DNA from: CAZCGA01 sp964498075
GTDB lineage: Bacteria > Desulfobacterota > Binatia > HRBIN30
Length of the DNA stretch: 36,245 nt
Assembly (NCBI GenBank): GCA_964498075.1
Contig: CAZCGA010000057.1
Coordinates: forward strand, 1 to 36,245
Direction of reading: 5' to 3'
Shown here piece after piece: positions 1-7,913 of the stretch (position 1 is its first letter; each line of letters opens with the position of its first letter). A model generated the notes under the pieces. It worked only from the letters and a program-made list of their open reading frames with translations, searched no databases and was not told the origin of the DNA. The translations under genes and the position numbers were made by a program.

Positions 1-1830
1 ACGCCCCGCCGCTGCAGGTGTCGGCGGTGGTGCAGGCGTTGTTGTCGTCGCACGAAGCGTTGTTGTTGGTGTGCACGCAGCCCGACGCCGGGTTGCAGCT
101 GTCGTCCGTACAGACGTTGCCATCGCTGCAGTTGGGTGCCGCCCCGCCCACGCACGACCCGCCGCTGCAGGTGTCGGTGGTCGTGCAGGCGTTGCCGTCG
201 CTGCACGGGGCCGTATTGTTGGTGTGCACGCAGCCGGACGCGGGGTTGCAGGTGTCGGTCGTGCAGACGTTGCCGTCGCTGCAGTCGGGTGCCGCCCCGC
301 CCACGCAGGTCCCACCGCTGCAGGTGTCGTTGGTCGTGCAGGCGCTGCCGTCGTTGCACGCGACCGTGTTGTTGGCGTGTACGCAACCGGACGCGGGGTT
401 GCAGGTGTCGGTCGTGCACACGTTGCTGTCGTTGCAGTTCGGCGCCGGTCCGCCCACGCAGGCCCCGTCGCTGCAGGTGTCGCCGGTGGTGCAGGCGTCG
501 TTGTCGGTGCACGAAGCGTTGTTGTTGGTGTGCACGCAGCCCGAGGCCGGGTTGCAGCTGTCGTCCGTGCAGACGTTGCCGTCGTTGCAGTTGGGGGCCG
601 GCCCGCTCACGCACGCCCCGCCGCTGCAGGTGTCGGTGGTGGTGCAGGCGTTGCCGTCGCTGCACGGGGCCGTATTGTTGGTGTGCACGCAGCCGGACGC
701 GGGGTTGCAGGTGTCGGTCGTGCAGACGTTGCCGTCGCTGCAGTCGGGTGCCGCCCCGCCCACGCACGACCCGCCGCTGCAGGTGTCGTTCGTCGTGCAG
801 GCATTGGCGTCGTTGCACGGGACACTGTTGTTGGTGTGCACGCAGCCGGAGGCGGGGTTGCAGCTATCATCCGTGCACACGTTGCCGTCGTTGCAGTTGG
901 GTGCCGGCCCGCTCACGCAGGCCCCGTTGCTACAGGCGTCGTTGGTGGTGCAGGCGTTGCCGTCACTGCACGGGGCCGCGTTGTTGGTGTGCGCGCAGCC
1001 GGAGGCGGGGTTGCAGCTGTCGTCCGTGCAGCCGTTGCCGTCGTTGCAGTTCAGCGGCGGGCCGCCCACGCAGGCCCCGCCGCTGCATGTGTCGTTGGTG
1101 CTGCAGACGTTGTTGTCGTCGCACGGGGCGGTGTTGTTGGTGTGGACGCAGCCCGTGCCGGGGTTGCAAGTATCGTCCGTACAGAGGTTGCCGTCATTGC
1201 AGTCGGGCGGCAGGCCGCCGACGCACAGCCCCCCGCTGCACGTGTCATTGGTCGTGCAGGCGTCGCCGTCACTGCACGGAGCCGTATTGTAGGTGTGGAT
1301 GCAGCCGGAGGCATCGCAGCTGTCGTCGGTGCACGGGTTGTTGTCGTTGCAGTCGGGCGCCGGGCCGCCCACGCAGGCCCCGCCGCTGCAGGCGTCGCCG
1401 GCGGTGCAGACGTTGTTGTCGTCGCACGGCGCGTTGTTGTTGGTGTGCACGCAGCCCGTGCCGGGGTTGCAGGTTTCGTCCGTACAGAGGTTGCCGTCAT
1501 CGCAGTCGGGCGGCGGGCCGCCGCCGCACGCGCCCCCGCTGCACGTGTCTTCCGTGGTGCAGGCGTCGTTGTCGCTGCACGGGGCGGTATTGTTGGTGTG
1601 TACGCAGCTGAGCTCAGGGTCGCAGCTGTCGTCCGTGCACACGTTGTTGTCGCTGCAGTCCGGCGGCGGACCACCGACGCACGCGCCCCCGCCGCACGTG
1701 TCTTCCGTGGTGCAGGGATTTCCGTCGTGGCACGGCACCGTATTGCTGGTGTGCACGCAGCCCACATGCGGGTCACAGGCGTCCTGGGTGCACACGTTGC
1801 CGTCGTTACAGTCACCACACGTGACGCATG
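1..1830 (-). repeat. 153-bp coding tandem repeats (about 12 copies) with 459-bp higher-order period
   Basis: The motif around gtgcacgcag recurs at about 71, 224, 377, 530, 683, 836, 989, 1142, 1295, 1445, 1598 and 1751. The spacing is 153 bp throughout except one 150-bp step, where one unit lacks a residue (CDASGC instead of CNPASGC). The stretches at 224-306 and 683-765 are identical as far as I can read, and unit 71 closely matches unit 530. That gives a higher-order period of 459 bp, or three units. All length changes are multiples of three, so the protein frame is kept. Assemblers can collapse such arrays, so the true copy number may be larger. Confidence 0.9.
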
Positions 1831-3292
1831 GTGGCAGAGCGGGGTTCTCCACGATGGTTGCTTCGGGCGTGATGCTGGCGGTCTCCAGCAGCGCCGGCGG
1901 TGCGCCGAAATACTCGAGGGAGTTGGCTTCCCCTGCCACCAGGGTCCCACCGATGACCATCGCGTCGCGTCCCTGCAGGAGGTTGATTCCCCCGGTACTC
2001 TGAGTGGTCAACTGTGCGCCGGCATCGACGTTCACAGAGCAGCCCTGCAGGCTCACGACGCACGGAGCGCCCGGCGGACACTGGGAAGTGGTGGTCCCGT
2101 TGGCGTGCAGATTCCCCGTTCCGATCACGCTGACACTTCCTCCGCTGATCGTAATTTGACCTCCGGTGGAGCCGTCGGCGTTGATCTCGGCCGCCGCTGT
2201 TGCCGTGAGACCCGCCATTGCCGACACTACGCCGCCGGGGCAGGAGCTGCCATTCGCCTGGATCGCATTGAGGTTCAGGTTGCCGCCGGCCATCAGGGTG
2301 GCAATCCCGCCGCACCCATCCGTTCCGAGTAGATTCCCGTTCACTTGCAGGGGCGCTGACTGGATGAGATCGCCACCCGCGGTGATATCCACGGTTCCAC
2401 CTTCACCGTCCGATGAGATGCCCGCGAGCACCACTGCAGCGCCGATCACCACCCCACCGCCCGCGTTGATCGTGAGGCTCCCGCCCGTCCCGCCACCGCT
2501 CGCGCCCCCAGCCGTGCCCGCGATGGACCCTTGCAGGAAGGCGTTGCCGCCAGCGACGAGCGTAACCCCACCGCCATCACCCGTCTGAATGCAGCGCACA
2601 TCGAGCGTGGCCGTCGTCAATAGGTCAGCACCGGCCTCGAGGTTGATGATGCCGCCACCGAACGCGCCGCCGAAGGCATCGATCGGGCTGTTGACAGTGA
2701 TCCCGCCCGACGCAACGACGGTGACGCTGCCGCCACCACCCAGGCTGCCACCAGCGGCTGTCAGGTTCCCACTCAGGATCACATTGCCGCCAGCACTGAG
2801 CGCCAATTGACCGCCGTCACCCAATGAGCTGGTTGTCCTGGCTCCCAAGAAGCCATTGCTCGTAATATCACCGGTGGTTGTCAGGCTGATGTAACCAGGG
2901 TCAATCGCAGATACATCGATCCGTCCTTTGGCTGTGCCGGTCGCGTCGATTTGAATACCGCCTGTCCTTGCGGTGACGTCAATCGCGGCTCCCGACGATC
3001 CTTTGATGGCACCGCCCGCCTCGATGTGCAGACTTCCAGCGAGAATTGTCAGGGTGGTCGAGGAGTCGCCGGCGGCGTTGAGGCTGCCGCTCGGGGCGAT
3101 GTCGAGGGTCCGTAAACCAAAATCGAGCGTGGAATCGGCCGTCACGCTCCTGCTGCTCGTCACCACGCAGGGATCAGCGGTGTGCGAGCAGATATCATCC
3201 TCGGTTGTGGCCGCAACGGGTCGCGTGAAGAACAGGGCTGACAATGCGACCGCGGACAGGAAGAAGACTTGCACAAGACGAGGCCGCATCAT
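1..3292 (-). CDS. Giant secreted beta-helix/Cys-rich repeat protein, 3' end outside window
   Basis: The minus frame starting at the double ATG at 3292/3289 translates without a stop to the left window edge, giving at least 1097 residues; the C-terminus is missing. It starts MMRPRLVQVFFLSAVALSAL, a typical signal peptide. Residues about 40-480 are Gly/Ala-rich with recurring TxxAGGxV/I rungs, as in filamentous-haemagglutinin-like right-handed beta-helices. From about residue 487 the protein becomes tandem Cys-rich modules alternating CSDGNVCTTDTCNPASGC and CSDGNACTTTDTCSGGAC, about 51 residues per pair. Each module has many cysteines in a conserved spacing, so a disulphide-rich stalk outside the cell is likely. 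Family and ligand are unknown; adhesin or surface structural protein is inference. The gene follows a secreted Cys-rich gene on the same strand, separated by a strong hairpin. Long open frames on the opposite strand are by-products of the repeats. The ribosome-binding site is weak. Confidence 0.82.
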   Translation of the reverse strand, partial: MMRPRLVQVFFLSAVALSALFFTRPVAATTEDDICSHTADPCVVTSSRSVTADSTLDFGLRTLDIAPSGSLNAAGDSSTTLTILAGSLHIEAGGAIKGSSGAAIDVTARTGGIQIDATGTAKGRIDVSAIDPGYISLTTTGDITSNGFLGARTTSSLGDGGQLALSAGGNVILSGNLTAAGGSLGGGGSVTVVASGGITVNSPIDAFGGAFGGGIINLEAGADLLTTATLDVRCIQTGDGGGVTLVAGGNAFLQGSIAGTAGGASGGGTGGSLTINAGGGVVIGAAVVLAGISSDGEGGTVDITAGGDLIQSAPLQVNGNLLGTDGCGGIATLMAGGNLNLNAIQANGSSCPGGVVSAMAGLTATAAAEINADGSTGGQITISGGSVSVIGTGNLHANGTTTSQCPPGAPCVVSLQGCSVNVDAGAQLTTQSTGGINLLQGRDAMVIGGTLVAGEANSLEYFGAPPALLETASITPEATIVENPALPPCVTCGDCNDGNVCTQDACDPHVGCVHTSNTVPCHDGNPCTTEDTCGGGACVGGPPPDCSDNNVCTDDSCDPELSCVHTNNTAPCSDNDACTTEDTCSGGACGGGPPPDCDDGNLCTDETCNPGTGCVHTNNNAPCDDNNVCTAGDACSGGACVGGPAPDCNDNNPCTDDSCDASGCIHTYNTAPCSDGDACTTNDTCSGGLCVGGLPPDCNDGNLCTDDTCNPGTGCVHTNNTAPCDDNNVCSTNDTCSGGACVGGPPLNCNDGNGCTDDSCNPASGCAHTNNAAPCSDGNACTTNDACSNGACVSGPAPNCNDGNVCTDDSCNPASGCVHTNNSVPCNDANACTTNDTCSGGSCVGGAAPDCSDGNVCTTDTCNPASGCVHTNNTAPCSDGNACTTTDTCSGGACVSGPAPNCNDGNVCTDDSCNPASGCVHTNNNASCTDNDACTTGDTCSDGACVGGPAPNCNDSNVCTTDTCNPASGCVHANNTVACNDGSACTTNDTCSGGTCVGGAAPDCSDGNVCTTDTCNPASGCVHTNNTAPCSDGNACTTTDTCSGGSCVGGAAPNCSDGNVCTDDSCNPASGCVHTNNNASCDDNNACTTADTCSGGA

Positions 3293-3352
3293 GAGTCGAG
3301 ATCCCTACCGTTCCCCTTTTGATGACAGCGCAGATTCCAGAAGGCAAAGACG

Positions 3353-3388
3353 CCCCTGGGGGGACAGCGGTTGCTGTCCCCCCAGGGG
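3353..3388. terminator. Perfect 16-bp hairpin between two secreted-protein genes
   Basis: The arms at 3353-3368 and 3373-3388 are exact reverse complements (CCCCTGGGGGGACAGC and its partner) around a GGTT loop. The hairpin lies 48 bp past the stop of the 3437-5167 gene and 61 bp before the start of the giant gene. A smaller 6-bp hairpin (3414-3429) lies between it and the stop. There is no strong U tract on either strand, so it may be a terminator, an mRNA-processing structure or a dispersed palindrome. Confidence 0.6.
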
Positions 3389-3436
3389 GTTACGCGGGTT
3401 AGCTACAGGACGCCTCGCCTTGCGGCGAGCTCAGTT

Positions 3437-5167
3437 TCACGGCGCGTCACAGCAGCTGGCGTTGGTCCTCGATGACGCCGACCCACCGGCAGGTGCCGTG
3501 CAATGCGCGGCGTCCCTCTTGATGCTGCATCGCGTCACCGCGTTGGCGTTGGTTCGCCAGCAGGCGACGCGACTCGTTCCGTAGGTTGACCTGGCTGCGC
3601 ACGAGCCCGCCTTCACCGAGCAGGCTCGTCGCAGGCTGTCGGCTCTGATCGCCGACCTCACCTGCGCACGCACGCACGAAACGTATGCGCCGTGAGTCGC
3701 TGGGTTGTTTCCAACGCAAGCGTTATTAGCATTCGCGAGCACGTTGGCGACTGCATCCGCGTCCGCCGCGCCGCACCTGCCCGCCGCCGCCGCCACCGAT
3801 GCCAAAGTGCCGCAGTCGAGCACGCCCGCCGTGGCGTCGTCCGGGCACGCGATGACCGTACCGCAGCTATCGAAGGTGCGGATGATGGCGCCCATCGCCG
3901 CGGTCATGTCGCTCTTGCTGCATCCGCAGGAGTCGGCGCCTGTGCTGAGAAACTCGTCGGCGCAAGCCTGCACTTGGGCCACGGTCAGTCCACTCACGCA
4001 GGCCGGGAACGCGAAGGCTTCACAGACCTCATCCCCGGTGTCGGGGAGCTTGTCTTCCCCGCTCCGCTTTGTGCAGAGCAGAGTCCCGGTCGTCGGGAGT
4101 ACGAAGCTACCCAGCCCCGACGAGGGTTGGACGAAGGCTGCGGCGTCGCCGAGGCATGCGGACAGGTTGAGGGACAGCGTGTGCCCCGTCAGGGCCCCAC
4201 CGCCCTGACCATTTGTGCCCCCTTGGTTCGGGTCGCTCCCCTGACCTGACCAGCCGGGGAGGCCGCAGCTGGGGGCGCCGCTCGCGCAATCGTAGCTGCC
4301 GGGTGAAGTGATCTGTCCAGCCTGACCCGAGGCCGGCAGCTCGGAGATCAACGTCGTCTGGTTGACGATGGTCACGCCATCGGCCGACTCCGGCAAGCAC
4401 GCGGGATTGGCAGTGATGTACCCCGTGCCGTCCGTCACCGGGTTACAGCTCTCTCCGGTGCAATTGCACTGGCTGTTCCAGGCGCCGAAACAGCCTTGGC
4501 TGAGGGTGCAGCAAGATCCGCCGGGACTGTTCACGCAGCCCTCCCTGTGTTCGGCGCTGCAGTCTTCGTCCTCGGTGGCGGTGCCGCAGGCTGGAGGACT
4601 GGACGTGTCGGAGAAGTCGGAGGCGCGCAGGTGTGACTGCTGGCAACCCCCTGAACGGGTCGGCAGGCCGTCGCTCCTTTGGGCGAAGGTGCCCGTGCTC
4701 GTGTTACAGTTCGAGGTGCAGTAAGACACGGGATATGTAAAGCATGCGCCCGCGTCGCCGCTCACCACCAGCGGAGCGTCGTCCAGTTTCACGGTGAAGG
4801 TGCAGGTGTAGCAGCCAACACCACAGGAGCTACAATTGCCCGCCTGGAGGCACTGATTTCCCGTGTTGCTGTTCCTGACGATCACCCCGATCTCGCTATT
4901 GCCGTCAGGGGCGCACTCCGTGATCCCGGTCAGGGTCACCGTGTAGGTTTTGTCGTGCTCGATATCCCACGACTCCACTCCGGTGGCAAAGCCGCCGTTG
5001 GAATTAAGGGAATCCTGGATGCAACTCGCACCGTCGGACACGCTCATCCGAGCGGTTCCGCATGACTGCGACACCGTGGACGGCGGCGCCGCAAAGCCCC
5101 GGGCGCTGAACGCTAGCCCCAGTGCCACTACCCCACCAAGAATCAGAAACATTCGTCTTGTGTTCAT
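3437..5167 (-). CDS. Secreted Cys-rich protein of unknown function, 576 aa
   Basis: The N-terminus MNTRRMFLILGGVVALGLAF, followed by SARGFAAP, is a clear signal peptide, and AAAGGAG lies just upstream of the ATG. The mature protein has dozens of cysteines, including CSSCGVGCYTCTF and CGCSKSD, and no recognised catalytic motif. The middle has a Gly/Gln-rich low-complexity stretch (GSDPNQGGTNGQGGGALTG). The last 85 residues resemble, from memory, a C-terminal module seen in secreted proteins of related uncultured bacteria (STCGK...CCRTNANG...CSIKRDA...SCCDAC). Here several expected cysteines appear as Y, W or S (STYGT, CWRTNA, GSASSRT), so the module may be decaying or divergent. A role outside the cell, perhaps structural or binding, is inferred from the signal peptide and cysteine content alone. 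Confidence 0.8.
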   Translation of the reverse strand: MNTRRMFLILGGVVALGLAFSARGFAAPPSTVSQSCGTARMSVSDGASCIQDSLNSNGGFATGVESWDIEHDKTYTVTLTGITECAPDGNSEIGVIVRNSNTGNQCLQAGNCSSCGVGCYTCTFTVKLDDAPLVVSGDAGACFTYPVSYCTSNCNTSTGTFAQRSDGLPTRSGGCQQSHLRASDFSDTSSPPACGTATEDEDCSAEHREGCVNSPGGSCCTLSQGCFGAWNSQCNCTGESCNPVTDGTGYITANPACLPESADGVTIVNQTTLISELPASGQAGQITSPGSYDCASGAPSCGLPGWSGQGSDPNQGGTNGQGGGALTGHTLSLNLSACLGDAAAFVQPSSGLGSFVLPTTGTLLCTKRSGEDKLPDTGDEVCEAFAFPACVSGLTVAQVQACADEFLSTGADSCGCSKSDMTAAMGAIIRTFDSCGTVIACPDDATAGVLDCGTLASVAAAAGRCGAADADAVANVLANANNACVGNNPATHGAYVSCVRAQVRSAIRADSLRRACSVKAGSCAARSTYGTSRVACWRTNANAVTRCSIKRDAAHCTAPAGGSASSRTNASCCDAP

Positions 5168-5537
5168 GCTGTCTCCTTTCGCTGAATTAGCAGAGAAGAA
5201 CGTTGCCCCTCACGAAAACCGCATCGCCGCAACTACGGACCCTTGGTCCACTTGGAAGCCATGTGCGACTCCTTACCTTCTGCTACACGTGGGGCGCTGC
5301 GCCTTCTCACGCGTGCTTCTCGGCCCTTTCGGCCACTGGTATCATCTCTCTGGTTGCCCCCTTGCCCACTGCTGATCCGTGGGAACTCCGACACGTACCG
5401 AGCGGAGCCCCCACCGCCTCGATTGCCAAGCAAACCACGTCGTGGACAGTTGGAGCAATTCCTCGAAGGGTGGATTTATTGCGTCCAACTTTAGATTGAT
5501 GGGTCGTGATCGCTATCTGTGTGGTCGCGACCATCCG
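5168..5537. other. Intergenic stretch, 370 bp, upstream of the 576-aa secreted-protein gene
   Basis: I see no convincing gene, RNA or repeat. Short open frames here have no signal peptide, ribosome-binding site or recognisable motif. It must contain the promoter of the minus-strand secreted-protein gene, but I could not pick out a convincing -35/-10 pair. The most AT-rich part is about 5465-5500. Confidence 0.4.
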
Positions 5538-6368
5538 CTATGAGCCCTCCGCGTCAACCGTGTAAGGGCCACGCCCGAGTGGCCACTCGACCAGCGGCCG
5601 CTGGCTTGATCTTGCACGTCCGGACCGGATCGTCCGATGGGATGGTGATTTCGGTGCGACCGCAGGCGTGCTGCGGCCCTGCGGCGGCCACGTTGGCCAG
5701 CTCCAACGGCTGTCACTGGTCAAAGGCCGGGCGCGAATGTAGTGCGACACGCGTCGCCGCTTTGGGTCGGGAAGGTAGAACACGTAGTGGCCGGCCGGTA
5801 GATAGACGACATGCAGCCAGTCGGGGTGCCCCAGCTGTATATGATAATAGCGCGTCGTCCTGGAGCGTGCGTACATTCTGGACGATGGGCGGGTCCGTCG
5901 TGGCGTGTGGAAGCTGAGGGGTACGCCGTTCACCCGCGGGCGGCGACGCGGCGCCACCTCCACCGTCCAACCGTGCGCCATCGCTGCGCGCAGGAACTGG
6001 GCCAGAACGGTACCGCTGCGCGATGCCCGCGCGATCCATTGGATGCCGCCTTCGATCGCACTGCGGGCCGCTTCGAGTTGATTCCGGGCTTGCCGGTGTG
6101 CCAGTCGCTCTGCGTAGATGTCCGGGCACTTCGCGAGCTGCATCTGAACGCACTGACGACTGACGCCCAGCATTGCTGCCATCTCGGCGAGGGTAGGCCC
6201 GCTGCGCGCCATTTCTGCCAAGGCCTGCCGTCTGCGTGGATCGATGCCTGGGCGACGACCGCGCGCCTCAGGCCGGGGCCGCGTCCGCCGGAGCTTGCCG
6301 GCAAGCGAAACCGGCGTGATCAGGACGTGCCGCGCTCCCGTCGAAGTGTTCACCTCGCCCAGTTGCAT
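5538..6368 (-). CDS. Helix-turn-helix protein of unknown function, 276 aa
   Basis: I start it at the ATG at 6368 (MQLGEVNTSTGARHVLI). The frame is open about 200 codons further upstream, but that part is translated palindromic repeat sequence, not protein. Residues about 40-90 hold PGIDPRRRQALAEMA and TLAEMAAMLGVSRQCVQMQL, a good helix-turn-helix of the MerR/Hin-like 'search by sigma-type HTH' kind. A second block near residues 170-205 (RYYHIQLGHPDWLHVVYLP, then GHYVFYLPDPKRR) looks like a compact beta-rich domain. HTH plus small beta domain could be a DNA-binding regulator or a nuclease-like protein; I do not recognise a catalytic site. The final 60 residues are S/R/P-rich and look unlike the rest. 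Another frame there reads GRTEITIPSDDPVRTCKIKP, so a frameshift near 5715 is possible. Its position beside a repeat island may indicate acquired DNA. Confidence 0.5.
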   Translation of the reverse strand: MQLGEVNTSTGARHVLITPVSLAGKLRRTRPRPEARGRRPGIDPRRRQALAEMARSGPTLAEMAAMLGVSRQCVQMQLAKCPDIYAERLAHRQARNQLEAARSAIEGGIQWIARASRSGTVLAQFLRAAMAHGWTVEVAPRRRPRVNGVPLSFHTPRRTRPSSRMYARSRTTRYYHIQLGHPDWLHVVYLPAGHYVFYLPDPKRRRVSHYIRARPLTSDSRWSWPTWPPQGRSTPAVAPKSPSHRTIRSGRARSSQRPLVEWPLGRGPYTVDAEGS

Positions 6369-6562
6369 CGCGCTTCTTTTACGACGAATCCGCTGCGCGT
6401 GACAATCCAACAAAGGATGGATTTGTATCGGCCATTCAGGTGACTGGTCGCGTCGATACACACCTCCAGGTGCGGAGACTGTCGACAAATCCGAGACGAC
6501 CGCGCCACCCCGCTCGCCGGGGAATGAATTCCCCGGCTCAATCGCTCGAAGTCGGCTGAAGC

Positions 6563-6925
6563 CCAATGCCAGTGAGTTAAGCGGCTCTCGACCCAGCGGG
6601 CACCCTTCGATACGGCGCCTGAAAAGACGGCGCCTACTCAGGGTGAGCGGCGAAAGAGGTTGCTTTGAGAAGAACATAGTACCGCTCGCCCTGAGATTCG
6701 GACCAGCGCTGTGGCGCTGGTCTGTTGGGCCAATGAACCCCCTCCTTACCAAGGAGGGGGCCAGGGGGAGGTTGCTGACGCGCCGTTGCAAAACCTCCCC
6801 TGACCCCTCCTTGGTAAGGAGGGGAACCCTCGACGAACGGTTCATTGGTAGTAGGCCGCGTCCTCTCAGCGGCCGTATCGAAGGGCGCCCGCTGGGCTGG
6901 AGGCTCCTTAACTTACTGGCATTGG
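6563..6925. mobile_element. Nested inverted-repeat insertion (MITE-like) with 8-bp target duplication
   Basis: The ends are inverted repeats starting CCAATGCCAG. The arms match for about 54 bp with roughly ten mismatches (shared blocks ccaatgccagt, agttaag, cccagcgggc and cccttcgatacggc). The octamer GCTGAAGC flanks the insert at 6555-6562 and 6926-6933, and occurs once in the uninterrupted copy near 33573. That is the pattern of insertion with target duplication. The target is the centre of the hairpin AGTCGGCT-GA-AGCCGACT. Inside lie further inverted repeats (an imperfect one with arms ctcagggtgagcgg/ccgctcgccctgag, and 6730-6848). There is no transposase gene. Confidence 0.75.
6730..6848. 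repeat. Innermost inverted repeat with CCCCTCCTTACCAAGGAGGGG palindromes
   Basis: It begins CCAATGAACC and ends GGTTCATTGG, exact complements. Each half carries a palindrome of the 'cctccttaccaaggagg' kind (6739-6760 and about 6805-6825) next to aacctcccc/gggaggtt arms. Palindromes of this type are widely dispersed in many bacterial genomes. It is a third layer inside the 6563-6925 insert; I could not find a target duplication for it. Confidence 0.65.
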
Positions 6926-7093
6926 GCTGAAGCCGACTGCAAACACAGTGCTGGGAGTCCCCTTCAGGGGACTTTTCCACGACTCAGCCGGGGAATTCAT
7001 TCCCCGGCGTCGCGTCGGCATCGACGCTGCATGGTTGCGCGCACGAAAATCGACAGTCCCTGCGACAGGAGAGCGAGACGAGTGCATCCGTTT

Positions 7094-7227
7094 AGCGGCC
7101 CGTTGAAAAAGCCGACGAACCCTTCGACAAGCTCAGGGTGAGCGGAAGAAGATCATTGAAATCGGGGAGGGGGACCGCTCATGCTGAGCCTGTCGAAGCA
7201 CGGGGCGGGGTCTTTCAACGGGCTGCT
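7094..7227. repeat. 134-bp inverted-repeat element beside the response-regulator stop codon
   Basis: Terminal arms AGCGGCCCGTTGAAAAA (7094-7110) and TCTTTCAACGGGCTGCT (7211-7227) pair with few mismatches. Inside, cttcgacaagctcagggtgagcgg and ccgctcatgctgagcctgtcgaag form a second long imperfect hairpin. It ends 5 bp from the stop of the minus-strand regulator at 7233, so it may also act as that gene's 3' structure. No protein is encoded. Together with the neighbouring nested elements it fills the gene-free stretch 6369-7232; the remainder (6369-6516, 7008-7093) shows only weakly matching flanks. Confidence 0.65.
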
Positions 7228-7232
7228 AGCGG

Positions 7233-7913
7233 TCACCGGGTTTGATCGCTCGCTCCGGCGATGCCGACCCGGATGGCGTAGAGGGTGAGCTCCACGCGGT
7301 CGCGGACCCCCACCTTGGGGAAGATGTTGTTCAGGTGCGTCTTGACGGTGTCCTCGCTGATGAAGAGCTGCTGCGCGATCTCGGCGTTGCGCAGCCCGCG
7401 GGCGACGTGGCGAATGACCTCGACCTCGCGCGCGGTGAGATCAAAGTTGGCCAGCTTCTGATGCTGTTCGGTCAGACACGCCTGCAACTCAGGCGGCACC
7501 CAGACGTGCCCGCTGGTGACCGCGCGGATCGCGTCCATCAAGTGTTCCACGCCGAAGCGCTTGAAGACCACGCCGCGCGCACCGGCGCGCAGCGCCGCCA
7601 GCATCTCGCCCCGCTGCTCGCTGGCGGTCACCACGATCACCTGGGTCTGTGCCGCCAGCGCCGCGATGTCCGTTAGCGACGAGCGCTCCATCTGCAGGTC
7701 GAGGAGCAAGATGTCGCAGGGCGTGCGGGCAATGAGCGGCAGGAGCTCGTCGGCACGAGCCGCTTCGGCCACCACGGTGATCCCGGGGTGAAGCTTCAGG
7801 TGCGTCTTGAGCGCTTGGCGCAGCAGCGCATGATCGTCGGCGATGACGACCCGGAGCGGCGAGCCGACGCTGGGCTTAGACCCGTTGTGGGAGAGCGATG
7901 GCAAGATGCGCAC
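7233..7913 (-). CDS. NarL/LuxR-family response regulator
   Basis: Cytoplasmic transcription regulator, 226 aa. The receiver domain (about residues 20-140) has the acidic pair D26/D27, phosphoacceptor D72 (DILLLDLQM), T96 and K118. A C-terminal LuxR helix-turn-helix occupies about 160-220 (LTAREVEVIRHVARGLRNAE, IAQQLFISEDTVKTHLNNIF). Its start overlaps the end of the upstream kinase gene (7876-8994) by 38 bp, so the two are almost certainly co-transcribed cognate partners. The N-terminal tail (MRILPSLSHNGSKPSVG) precedes the usual receiver start, so a later start near V16 is possible. Target genes are unknown. Confidence 0.93.
   Translation of the reverse strand: MRILPSLSHNGSKPSVGSPLRVVIADDHALLRQALKTHLKLHPGITVVAEAARADELLPLIARTPCDILLLDLQMERSSLTDIAALAAQTQVIVVTASEQRGEMLAALRAGARGVVFKRFGVEHLMDAIRAVTSGHVWVPPELQACLTEQHQKLANFDLTAREVEVIRHVARGLRNAEIAQQLFISEDTVKTHLNNIFPKVGVRDRVELTLYAIRVGIAGASDQTR

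Larger units (their letters stand above)
6517..7007. mobile_element. Palindromic element, copy A, split by a nested insertion
   Basis: It is bounded by ccggggaatgaattccccgg (6517-6536) and its exact reverse complement (6988-7007), each a 9-bp hairpin with a 2-nt loop. Next to the boundaries are ctcaatcgctcgaagtcg on the left and, on the right, a gctgaagccgactgcaaacaca block, the agtccccttcaggggact hairpin and gactcagcc. All of these also occur in the 119-bp copy at 33534-33652. Here the element is interrupted by a 363-bp insert. It encodes no protein, so any mobility would need an enzyme supplied from elsewhere. Confidence 0.75.

Noticed and set aside
1..1830. CRISPR array
   Set aside because: The units are directly adjacent 153-bp coding repeats without unique spacers, and all lie in one open frame.
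18..2332. Long plus-strand open frames (424, 753 and 491 codons)
   Set aside because: They are antisense to the Cys-rich repeat gene. Their repetitive V/A/R/G-rich or C/R-rich composition follows from the 153-bp repeats, and the minus frame has a signal peptide and conserved cysteine spacing.
6369..6980. N-terminal extension of the HTH protein to 480 aa
   Set aside because: The extra 204 codons are translated palindromic repeats (for example the ccggggaattcattccccgg hairpin); the ATG at 6368 is a better start.
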